From the NCBI GenBank assembly GCA_944376695.1, contig CALWDM010000002.1, positions 1 through 64,000 on the forward strand: a DNA stretch of 64,000 bases. Reading direction: 5' to 3'. Below are positions 1 through 6,185 of the stretch, piece after piece. Numbering within the stretch: the first letter of the stretch is position 1; the number at the start of each line of letters is the position of its first letter. The stretch is from an uncultured Mediterraneibacter sp. (GTDB lineage: Bacteria > Bacillota > Clostridia > Lachnospirales > Lachnospiraceae). The notes under the pieces are model-generated. The model saw only the letters and a list, made by a program, of their open reading frames with translations, did not search any database and was not told the origin of the DNA. A program made the position numbers and the translations under genes.

Positions 1-28
1 TGAATACCTCCTTATTCTCTTGGTTTTA

Positions 29-316
29 TTATGAAATCCTTGAGAATAAGCTGTCAACTTTTTTTATACCATACCATCCCTTGAAAATATTTTGTGAAGC
101 AAGTACATTATCACATAGGAGAACATCAACTGATACGGAAAGAGCATTGGCAATCTCAATCAATGTCGGCAGGCTGACTTTCGTTTTCCCTGTCTCCACG
201 TTGCTCATGTGGGCTGGGGTAATATCTATAAGGTCTGCGACGGCTTCCTGTGTTATTCCTTTCTTAATTCGTGCTATCTTGATACGCTGTCCGATTGCTT
301 TATAGTCTATTTCCAC
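29..316 (-). CDS. XRE-family helix-turn-helix regulator of the ICE
   Basis: A 95-residue DNA-binding protein. An HTH_3 (Cro/CI) domain spans about residues 8-65, with the typical run GITQEAVADLIDITPAHMSN covering both helices, followed by IETG-like and LPTLIEIANAL helices. It occupies the place of Orf9 of Tn916, a repressor encoded against the direction of the transfer and recombination genes, but it is shorter and only a family relative. The ribosome site on the reverse strand is a run of A and G just upstream of the ATG at 316. It probably represses its own promoter and that of the divergent gene at 468. Confidence 0.85.
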   Translation of the reverse strand: MEIDYKAIGQRIKIARIKKGITQEAVADLIDITPAHMSNVETGKTKVSLPTLIEIANALSVSVDVLLCDNVLASQNIFKGWYGIKKVDSLFSRIS

Positions 317-467
317 AGTTTCCCTCTCCTTTCTTGCTTTTCATTATTGTAACTATTCACAGAGTGTAATATAATAGTCTGTATAGATGAAACATTTGCG
401 CACTATATTTTTTGATGGATTTTTTGAAATATATCATCAATTTTGAGAAAAGAGGTGTTCTGAACGT

Positions 468-692
468 ATGATGAAATTCAGTAAAAGGGACAGCAGGAAA
501 ATGATAAAAGAAATGGCTCGCCTGCATGGGCTATCTGCTTCAGAAGTCCGTGAACAGATACAGGGGAAAATCATAGACGCAATGAACAGTGACGACCCAG
601 AACAGCAGGCACAGTTTAAGCGTCTGTTTGGCAACAGTACACCTACACCAGAGGAATTTATCTGTGTTGCCAGCAGACAGCTAAAATTTTAA
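468..692 (+). CDS. Small conserved ICE protein of 74 residues
   Basis: A short, basic, helical protein beginning with tandem ATG codons. The segment ARLHGLSASEVREQIQGKI looks like a small helix-turn-helix. Similar proteins are common in Lachnospiraceae integrative elements and are sometimes loosely labelled as Spo0A-like; I see no receiver or Spo0A domain. It is divergent from the XRE gene across about 150 bp that should hold both promoters, and is followed after 19 bp by the next small gene. Function unknown; a regulatory role is inferred only from position. Confidence 0.7.
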   Translation: MMKFSKRDSRKMIKEMARLHGLSASEVREQIQGKIIDAMNSDDPEQQAQFKRLFGNSTPTPEEFICVASRQLKF

Positions 693-711
693 TGATTTAG
701 GAGTGGCTATT

Positions 712-1077
712 ATGGGACAAGCGGAGAAGCAAAAGGAAGTGTTTCTGTCCGTATGCGGACAGCATGACTACAACTTACTGACGGGCAAGGAAGCCATGAC
801 ACAGACAGATCTTGAACGTATCACCTATATTACTATGGCTCTGGGCTATACTTCCTATACACAGGAATTGATTGGGGAACATTTGGACTTGGCGTGCAAT
901 GAAGCGGAACGGGCTGACAGGGAATTTGACATTCTGCAAGACTATCCAGCCTATTATGATGATGAAAACGTCTATGAACAGAGAGATAAATGGCTGGCAG
1001 ACTTCATCAGTCAATCACCGCCAGCAAAGCGGGACGAGATACGCCAGCTTATCAAAGAAAATACAGAGATTATCTGA
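712..1077 (+). CDS. Hypothetical acidic ICE protein
   Basis: About 121 residues, acidic and helical, with no domain I can name. The ATG at 712 is chosen because AGGAG lies 8 bases upstream at 699-703; a GTG at 703 in the same frame overlaps that site. It follows the 74-residue gene closely and ends at a good terminator, so the two probably form one small transcript. Function unknown. Confidence 0.7.
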   Translation: MGQAEKQKEVFLSVCGQHDYNLLTGKEAMTQTDLERITYITMALGYTSYTQELIGEHLDLACNEAERADREFDILQDYPAYYDDENVYEQRDKWLADFISQSPPAKRDEIRQLIKENTEII

Positions 1078-1083
1078 TACACA

Positions 1084-1129
1084 GGTTATCACAACCACGG
1101 CATTTTTGCTGGGTGTGATAGCCTTTTTT
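1084..1129 (+). terminator. Rho-independent terminator
   Basis: GGTTATCACA pairs with TGTGATAGCC across a loop of about 18 bases and is followed by TTTTTT. It lies 7 bases after the stop of the gene at 712-1077. Confidence 0.8.
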
Positions 1130-1516
1130 AATCCTGTTAAAAAACAGGGATTTGGACGGAATTAGGACGGATTTATCTTTTATGCTTATCCTGTTGAAAT
1201 CTGCCTTGTTTTGGCGAGGCGATTTCCTCACGAGAGGAATATGAATGACAGGAGTGCATAAAAGAAAATCATCAAAAAAATTTTAATCCATGTTAAGGAA
1301 GTTTACAGCTGTTTCCGTGTTGAATTTCCTCAATATTTGTCGATTAAATTCGCTAAAGCTCAACGAGGTTATCAAAACTTCTTGGGCTTTTTTTGTTTTT
1401 TCTGGATTTCTTTTTCAAACTTTGCCAGCTCGTACCCTCTCATTTGTATTAATGACGGAAAGGGGGAAGGAGCGGTTACAATCACCACCTTTTGACAAGC
1501 GGAAGGAGGTGAAAAT
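1130..1516. other. Intergenic leader before the sigma-like gene
   Basis: About 390 bp without a convincing gene. It holds a second terminator-like hairpin (separate entry at 1355-1397) and AT-rich stretches that could hold the promoter of the gene at 1517. In Tn916 the matching interval carries the promoter of orf7; I see no clear -35/-10 pair. Confidence 0.5.
1355..1397 (+). terminator. Terminator or attenuator upstream of the Orf7-like gene
   Basis: AAGCTCAACGAGGTT can pair imperfectly with AACTTCTTGGGCTT across a six-base loop, followed by TTTTTTTG. Since it precedes rather than follows a gene it may act as an attenuator limiting read-through into the recombination genes. Confidence 0.55.
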
Positions 1517-1945
1517 GTGAACAGACCCACTTCTCCAGAAGATGTCCAGAAAGTCTTTGACTGTTACTGTAAGAAGATTTTGAAGAATGAAGCTATCAAC
1601 ATTCAGAAGCATTACCAGCATTTGAATGACGTACAGGTTTCTTTTTCAGAACTCACGTCAGAACAGCTTGCGGAGCTTGCCACTTATGATGATTATTCCA
1701 CGGACTATGACCTTTACAAAGTCATGGGCTACGACGTGAAAATCAAGAATGAGCTGTTGAGTGAAGCATTACAGGAACTTTCAGAGGAAGAACGCTTTAT
1801 CTTGTTGCTCTACGGTTTAGGCTTCAATGACGGCGAGATTGCCGACCTGCTGAAAATTGTACGCCGTACAGTGAACTATAAGCGTCAAAGAGGATTTGAA
1901 AAAGTCAGAAAAAGAATGGAGGAAAAACAGCATGAAGAAGAATAA
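1517..1945 (+). CDS. Orf7-like sigma-70-type regulator of the ICE
   Basis: A 142-residue protein with a C-terminal sigma region 4-like helix-turn-helix at about residues 85-130; the run GFNDGEIADLLKIVRRTVNY is the recognition region, after the typical LSEEERFILLLYGL helix. The GTG start at 1517 is preceded by AAGGAGGTG at 1504-1512. In Tn916 the Orf7/Orf8 pair promotes transcription of the transfer genes, xis and int. Here the 3' end overlaps the next gene by 14 bp, as in Tn916, which suggests translational coupling. Confidence 0.85.
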   Translation: MNRPTSPEDVQKVFDCYCKKILKNEAINIQKHYQHLNDVQVSFSELTSEQLAELATYDDYSTDYDLYKVMGYDVKIKNELLSEALQELSEEERFILLLYGLGFNDGEIADLLKIVRRTVNYKRQRGFEKVRKRMEEKQHEEE

Positions 1946-2180
1946 AGCGGTACATAAAGGCAACGGTTTACTGCCTTATCCTGTTATCGTTTCAGCTTCG
2001 CAGGGCGATATTCTGGCTATGAATGTTGTATTGTCCCATTACGAGCCTTATATTGCCCGCTTGTCCATGCGAACAAGCATTGACGAATACGGCAATCCTC
2101 ATACCACCGTTGACGAGGATATGCGTAGCCGTCTGGAAGCAAAGCTGATTGAGCAGGTACTTAATTTCAAAGTAGCGTAA
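1932..2180 (+). CDS. Orf8-like helix-turn-helix protein of the ICE
   Basis: An 82-residue protein that starts inside the end of the sigma-like gene at ATG 1932. It carries the conserved run LLPYPVIVSASQGDILAMNV typical of the Tn916 Orf8 family (helix_turn_helix domain). Family members act together with Orf7. The longer upstream reading of the same frame merely overlaps the preceding gene and is not needed. Confidence 0.85.
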   Translation: MKKNKAVHKGNGLLPYPVIVSASQGDILAMNVVLSHYEPYIARLSMRTSIDEYGNPHTTVDEDMRSRLEAKLIEQVLNFKVA

Positions 2181-2620
2181 AGCTACGTCCCATTACAGAG
2201 TGACGCATTACCCCCTTTCCTGCGTCCTCTCTGGGATTTATACATCTTTCAAAGTCTATATACCTTTGTATTTATATAGGCTTTGACAGGCGTATAAACA
2301 GCCGTTGTTGTTCTTTGACAAGTAAATAAAGCAGACAGATACGTTTGTGATACAGCGAGCCACGGGGACTGTACGCCATGACCTTTCCAAAAGGAAGCGA
2401 GCGACCCATGCAGTGATCCGAGAGCGACCGTTGGAAAAGTCGCTTTGCCACGACCTGTATTCACAGGATAATGATACGTCCCAAAGGTGGTTTTGCTCAT
2501 AGGAATGAGATTGGTTGAGATACCAGCGGAGTTTTTCCAGAGCCGTCTGTCTGCTTACAAAAATACAGGAAAGGGGGTGTTGCAAAATAAGTGATACTGA
2601 TATGCTTATTTTGCTGATAT
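2181..2620. other. Non-coding interval upstream of xis
   Basis: 440 bp between the Orf8-like gene and xis. It contains AT-rich imperfect hairpins around 2255-2285 and a GC-richer stretch at 2355-2470. Open frames exist on the reverse strand but have no ribosome sites or recognisable domains. It may carry the promoter for xis and int; nothing firmer can be said. Confidence 0.5.
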
Positions 2621-2815
2621 ATGAACAAGACAAAAGAGCGAAAAACCAGCCAGCCGATTACTGTTGATATAGAGGGACTTTCTGCTATGCTCTCATGCGG
2701 TCATGCTACGGCAAGGAAAATCGGTGAGCAGGCAGAAGCAAAAATTGTCATAGGTCGCAGGGTTCTTTACTCCGTAGAAAGGGTCAAAAAATATCTGCTT
2801 TACCTTGCAGAATAG
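2621..2815 (+). CDS. xis: Tn916-family excisionase
   Basis: A 64-residue basic winged-helix protein of the Tn916 Xis type. Key features are the helix SAMLSCGHATARKIGEQAEA and the wing IVIGRRVLYSVERVKKYL. Xis bends DNA at the element ends so that the integrase excises rather than integrates. It is followed after about 100 bp by int, the standard arrangement. A second, clearly related copy lies at 25691-25885 in the neighbouring element. Confidence 0.92.
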   Translation: MNKTKERKTSQPITVDIEGLSAMLSCGHATARKIGEQAEAKIVIGRRVLYSVERVKKYLLYLAE

Positions 2816-2919
2816 GACAGTTTTCTATTTATGTTCTTGCGGAAATATGGTATAATTATTCATAGGCAAACCACGCTGTGAGAACATGAAAAGAGGGCTA
2901 CAGGAAAGGAATGGTTCTC

Positions 2920-4140
2920 ATGGCAGTTAGCAGAAAAGACCCGAAAGGGAGAAAATTAAGAGAGGGCGAGAGCTGGTGTAATGACGGCAGATACAGTTAT
3001 CGCTTCACAGATATAAGGACAGGAAAACGTCGTACAATCTACGCACAGGATTTACCAGAGCTTAGAGAGAAAGAAAAAAAGATTGCAAAGGATATGGACG
3101 ATAACATTCTGACAGACAGTGCAATCAAGAAAATGACGTTAAACACCTTGTTCGAGCGATACATGGCGACCCGTGAACTGAAAGAGCCTACACGAGTGAA
3201 TTACATTCGTGTATGGAATAATCGGGTGAAAGATGAAATCGGCAACATTAAAGTTGTCCAGATGTTACCCTCTCACATTAAAGCCTACTATTCAAAATTG
3301 TCCAAAGCTGGATATGCTCATTCTACTATCAAGTATATTAACAACATGATTTTTCCTGCGTTGGAAATGGCGGTTGATGATGATATTATCCGTAAAAATC
3401 CAGCAAAAGGTTCTATCAGTGATTATGGCAGACCAGCAGAGGAACGTGTGGCGTTAACAATCTCACAACAGGAAAAGCTCATTGATTTTGTGAAGCAGAG
3501 CAATGTCTACAATACCTATTATCCTATGCTTACGATTATGATAGGCACAGGGTTAAGGTGTGGAGAGCTGATCGGTCTTACATGGAAAGACGTGGACACG
3601 AGAGCAAGACGCTTGAATGTAGACCACCAGCTTATTTACAAGAATTATGGAGACGGCTGTCGCTTCCATATTTCTACTCCAAAGACAGACTCTGGTATTC
3701 GTGTGATACCTATGACGCAGGAAGTACAGAAAGCATTTGAAGAACAGAGGAAAATCAACTTCATGCTGGCGAAAGATAAGTCTTTTGAGGTGGACGGATA
3801 TTCTGGTTTTGTTTTCACTGCTAAATCCGGCAGACCGCTTATGCCTTATGGTGTAAACAGTGTATTGTATAACATTGTGGACGCTTATAACAAAGCGGAA
3901 GTCCAAAAAGCAAAGAAAGAACACAGGAAAGCAGAACTGCTTCCAAAGGTTTCCGCTCATGTTATGCGACACACAGCCTGCACGAGAATGGCAGAGTGCC
4001 GTATGGACATTAAGGTATTGCAGTACATTATGGGACACGCTCATTTTGATGTGACTATGGAAGTGTATAACCACTTGGGCGACAGGGCAAGGATTGAAAA
4101 CGAGATAGCAAAGCTGGATAGTATGGCAGTGAACTTCTGA
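2920..4140 (+). CDS. int: Tn916-family tyrosine integrase (element 1)
   Basis: About 406 residues. The N-terminal arm-binding domain (about 1-70), core-binding domain (about 75-170) and C-terminal catalytic domain are all present. Catalytic signatures are TGLRCGELIGL (first Arg), HVMRHTACTRMAE (His-x-x-Arg) and GHAHFDVTMEVYNH with the nucleophilic Tyr. The ATG at 2920 is preferred over 2911 because AGGAAAGG at 2902-2909 is then correctly spaced and because the integrase of element 2 aligns from this point. It catalyses integration and excision at the core found at 4262-4279. Intact. Confidence 0.93.
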   Translation: MAVSRKDPKGRKLREGESWCNDGRYSYRFTDIRTGKRRTIYAQDLPELREKEKKIAKDMDDNILTDSAIKKMTLNTLFERYMATRELKEPTRVNYIRVWNNRVKDEIGNIKVVQMLPSHIKAYYSKLSKAGYAHSTIKYINNMIFPALEMAVDDDIIRKNPAKGSISDYGRPAEERVALTISQQEKLIDFVKQSNVYNTYYPMLTIMIGTGLRCGELIGLTWKDVDTRARRLNVDHQLIYKNYGDGCRFHISTPKTDSGIRVIPMTQEVQKAFEEQRKINFMLAKDKSFEVDGYSGFVFTAKSGRPLMPYGVNSVLYNIVDAYNKAEVQKAKKEHRKAELLPKVSAHVMRHTACTRMAECRMDIKVLQYIMGHAHFDVTMEVYNHLGDRARIENEIAKLDSMAVNF

Positions 4141-4154
4141 CACCAGAAAAGAAA

Positions 4155-4176
4155 AAATTGGTGTCAAATTGGTGTC
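4155..4176 (+). repeat. Tandem arm-type sites at the right end of element 1
   Basis: Two exact adjacent copies of AAATTGGTGTC (4155-4165 and 4166-4176), starting 15 bp after the int stop codon. Tn916 integrases bind short direct repeats near the element ends through their N-terminal domain; position and spacing fit that role. That these are the binding sites is inference. Confidence 0.65.
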
Positions 4177-4215
4177 AAACCTAAGAAAAATGACAATTTC
4201 AAGAGTGGAAAATGC

Positions 4216-4246
4216 TTGCAAACCATTGATTTTACTGGGTTTGCAA
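4216..4246. repeat. Inverted repeat next to the element 1 end
   Basis: TTGCAAACC (4216-4224) and GGTTTGCAA (4238-4246) form a perfect 9-bp inverted repeat followed by an A-run, 16 bp before the att core. The right end of element 2 has a similarly placed hairpin (27413-27449), so the arrangement is probably part of the end structure. Confidence 0.6.
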
Positions 4247-4261
4247 AAAAATACAAAAATT

Positions 4262-4279
4262 ATTAGCACTCACCTCTTG
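4262..4279 (+). other. att core between the two elements (copy 1)
   Basis: The 18-bp sequence ATTAGCACTCACCTCTTG is repeated exactly at 27467-27484. It follows the int gene of element 1 in the same relative position as copy 2 follows the int gene of element 2. This marks the boundary between the two elements. It includes the left half-site of a CIRCE operator, which shows that it derives from the hsp20 promoter. Confidence 0.8.
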
Positions 4280-4374
4280 CCGTGGAGCGGGTGGTTTTGT
4301 CCTGTGGCGTCAGAGCCCGTAAAGCCTTATTTTACAAGGTTTTTGCGGGTTCTGCCTTTTTGTCTGGGAGCGTC

Positions 4375-4418
4375 AAATGGTGTAGATTTTTGCGGAAATG
4401 GTGTAGTAAATGGTGTAG
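4375..4418 (+). repeat. Arm-type repeats at the left end of element 2
   Basis: Three copies of AAATGGTGTAG lie at 4375-4385, 4396-4406 and 4408-4418. Two more copies (one with a single change) lie at 27351-27372, just inside the other end. Matching repeats at both ends of one interval support 4280-27484 as a single element and are the likely binding sites of its integrase. They differ from the AAATTGGTGTC repeats of element 1. Confidence 0.65.
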
Positions 4419-4433
4419 TGGGATGACCGTGGG

Positions 4434-4880
4434 AGGTTGGAAAGCATCTCGCCTGACGGTCTTATGTCTGGCGTGACGCTGGACAAGATGAAAGAGGGAT
4501 ATTCCAAGATTCGAAACCCTGCGCTTGCTTATGCATTCTCCTATATGAATTTGATTGAGGCATGAGATAGCGGTATTTCGAAGCTGCTGGAAGCCATGAG
4601 GGAATATGGACTGCGTGAGTCGGAGTTCCGCGATATGGAGATCGGATTTCGCATCAATTTTTATCGCAATACAGAGGATGCGCTGGAGGATATCCCCCAA
4701 GGTGCTGAAAAAACTACCCAAGCTACCCAAGGTACCACCCAAGTTAGGCTGACGGAAGAAGATAAGACCGTATTGGCGGAAATCAAACAGTTTCCGCGGA
4801 AACCGTTGCAGGGATTAGGCTTTCCTGTACTAGCCTGGCGTGGATTGGTGTTGCGTTCAGTTTCGGATATTTCAGCTTGA
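4434..4880 (+). pseudogene. Remnant of an AlbA_2/RecG-like ATP-binding protein
   Basis: Only the C-terminal part survives. Reading from 4434, the frame gives a stretch ending RNPALAYAFSYMNLIEA, then TGA at 4563-4565, then DSGISKLLEAMREYGL and FRINFYRN. This is the conserved end of the ATP-binding/RecG C-terminal-like domain (PF13749) of Schlafen-type regulators, where the residue at the stop is normally the Trp of an EWGSGI motif. There is no N-terminal half. Its position next to the element end suggests an old cargo gene cut by rearrangement. Confidence 0.7.
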
Positions 4881-4891
4881 TTCGATATATC

Positions 4892-5149
4892 TCATCGATT
4901 GTATCCCTCTGTGAGTACCTGAGTCTTCCTCAGATTCGAGTGCGTTTTCGGTGTCAAGGCGTCAATCCCGCTATTCCGGTAAAGAGAGACCCGTTTCCCG
5001 ATCGTTTTGGGATTATATTTTACAGTCCGTCCATCCGGGAACTGCATCGGGGGCGACATCCTCCGGCAGTAGGCCATGATGGATTCATTTAGATAGGTTC
5101 CCTGGATTACCGGCGCAATCATCCCAAACCGTAGCCGTGTAATCTCCAT
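4892..5149 (-). pseudogene. N-terminal fragment of a DDE transposase
   Basis: The reverse strand encodes an 85-residue fragment beginning with MEITRLRFGMIAPVIQGTY and containing a helix-turn-helix region ending in SLYRNSGIDALTPKTHSN. This matches the N-terminal HTH of long DDE (integrase core) transposases that bind DNA through LRF.IAP and YR..GIDAL.PK motifs. The catalytic core is missing, so it is an inactive IS remnant. The exact IS family cannot be named. Confidence 0.6.
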
Positions 5150-5870
5150 CTATTACTCCAACTGATCATTTTTATTTTGATGTTCCATTCTCCTCTGGTT
5201 ACAGCATATCTCTGCTGCCGGCATAGTATATGCTGGAATTATGGGAAGTTTAGCTAAGGGAAGCGAGTCTCTGGAAACAGTGCTTAAAAATTTATTCTCT
5301 TTCGTTATTACTTAAGCGATTGCTTATAAAATCGTTAAATAGAATAGATTTTTAAGTGACCTTGTGGTACAATATCTTGGGATTTCTGTGCCGTGCCGGG
5401 GTACCCTGCGAAATTTGTAGCATTTCCGTTGACTAGGGAACCCTTAAGCACAAGAACATTGTAAAAAATCGTGCTTTAAAAATATTTGCCACCGTTTTGC
5501 CGGTGTTTTCTGCTGCTTTTCTGCATGGAGAAGCTGAACAAGTATACTTTTGAAACGCCGAATAACGGCGGAACCGGCGCACAGTATAGAGGTGTTATTA
5601 CGCTCGACCCGGTAAATCTTAAGCTGACGCCGCTCCCTACGTGATATAGGACATATAAATGCTGCATATAGAAGAAGATCATGGTTGAGATCATCAGGGC
5701 ATACGAAGCACAGGAACAGTCAGGCAAGTAGGTATTTCTAGCTTTTGACCGGCTGGATACATACGATGCGGAAACAAAGAAGACTATGATAGGACATTGC
5801 GCTCTTGAACTTTCACTGGATGGCAATGAACTGTTTGGTCGCACCTGAAATAAAGAAACGGAGTCTGAAA
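5150..5870. other. Degenerate interval before the BREX operon
   Basis: About 720 bp without an intact gene. In-frame stretches on the plus strand at 5525-5640 (starting MEKLNKYTFETPNNGGTGAQ) and about 5680-5850 look like coding sequence broken by stop codons, so this may be a decayed gene, but I cannot assign it. The promoter of the BREX operon probably lies at the right end of this interval. Confidence 0.4.
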
Positions 5871-6134
5871 ATGGCAGAGCAGAAAATTAAAAAAGAAACA
5901 GCAACGCATTTTAATTACAACCGTTTATGGAAACTCCTGATCGACAGGGGGATCCAGAAACAGGAATTGCAAAAGCAAAGTGACGTTAGCGCCGCATCGA
6001 TCGCTAAGATGGGCAGATGCGAGAATGTCACGACAGACGTGTTGCTTAGAATATGCGAAGCCCTTGACTGCAATGTCGAGGACATTATGGAACGTGTGCC
6101 GAATATTACAAAAGACAAAAGTACAGAGTCCTGA
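5871..6134 (+). CDS. XRE-family regulator heading the BREX operon
   Basis: An 87-residue Cro/CI-type protein (HTH_26-like). Key residues lie in RLWKLLIDRGIQKQELQKQS and in ASIAKMGRCENVTTDVLLRI. The ATG at 5871 has GGAG 7 bases upstream; the longer reading from 5805 has no ribosome site. The large BREX genes follow 51 bp later in the same direction. A role as repressor of the defence operon is inferred from position; such regulators are common at the head of BREX clusters. Confidence 0.82.
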   Translation: MAEQKIKKETATHFNYNRLWKLLIDRGIQKQELQKQSDVSAASIAKMGRCENVTTDVLLRICEALDCNVEDIMERVPNITKDKSTES

Positions 6135-6185
6135 TTATGGGATATATCATTTTATATACTGTAGTGAAGGAAGGAACATTACAAT

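Larger units (their letters stand above)
1..4279 (+). mobile_element. Right end of a Tn916-family integrative conjugative element
   Basis: The gene order XRE regulator (reverse), small proteins, Orf7-like sigma factor, Orf8-like protein, xis and int is that of the regulation/recombination end of Tn916-type elements. The left part, with conjugation genes and any resistance cargo, lies outside the window. The element is bounded on the right by the 18-bp core at 4262-4279, preceded by tandem arm-type repeats at 4155-4176. In Tn916 a tetracycline-resistance gene lies just left of the XRE gene; nothing of it can be seen here. Confidence 0.85.

Noticed and set aside
3553..4269. A 238-codon minus-strand frame at the element 1 end
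   Set aside because: Antisense to the integrase; no ribosome site and no recognisable domain.
1..4279. A tet(M) gene as cargo of element 1
   Set aside because: Tn916 has tet(M) just left of this point, but no part of it is inside the window, so no claim can be made.
5476..5844. A 122-codon minus-strand frame before the BREX operon
   Set aside because: No domain or ribosome site; the plus strand shows broken coding-like stretches that explain it better.
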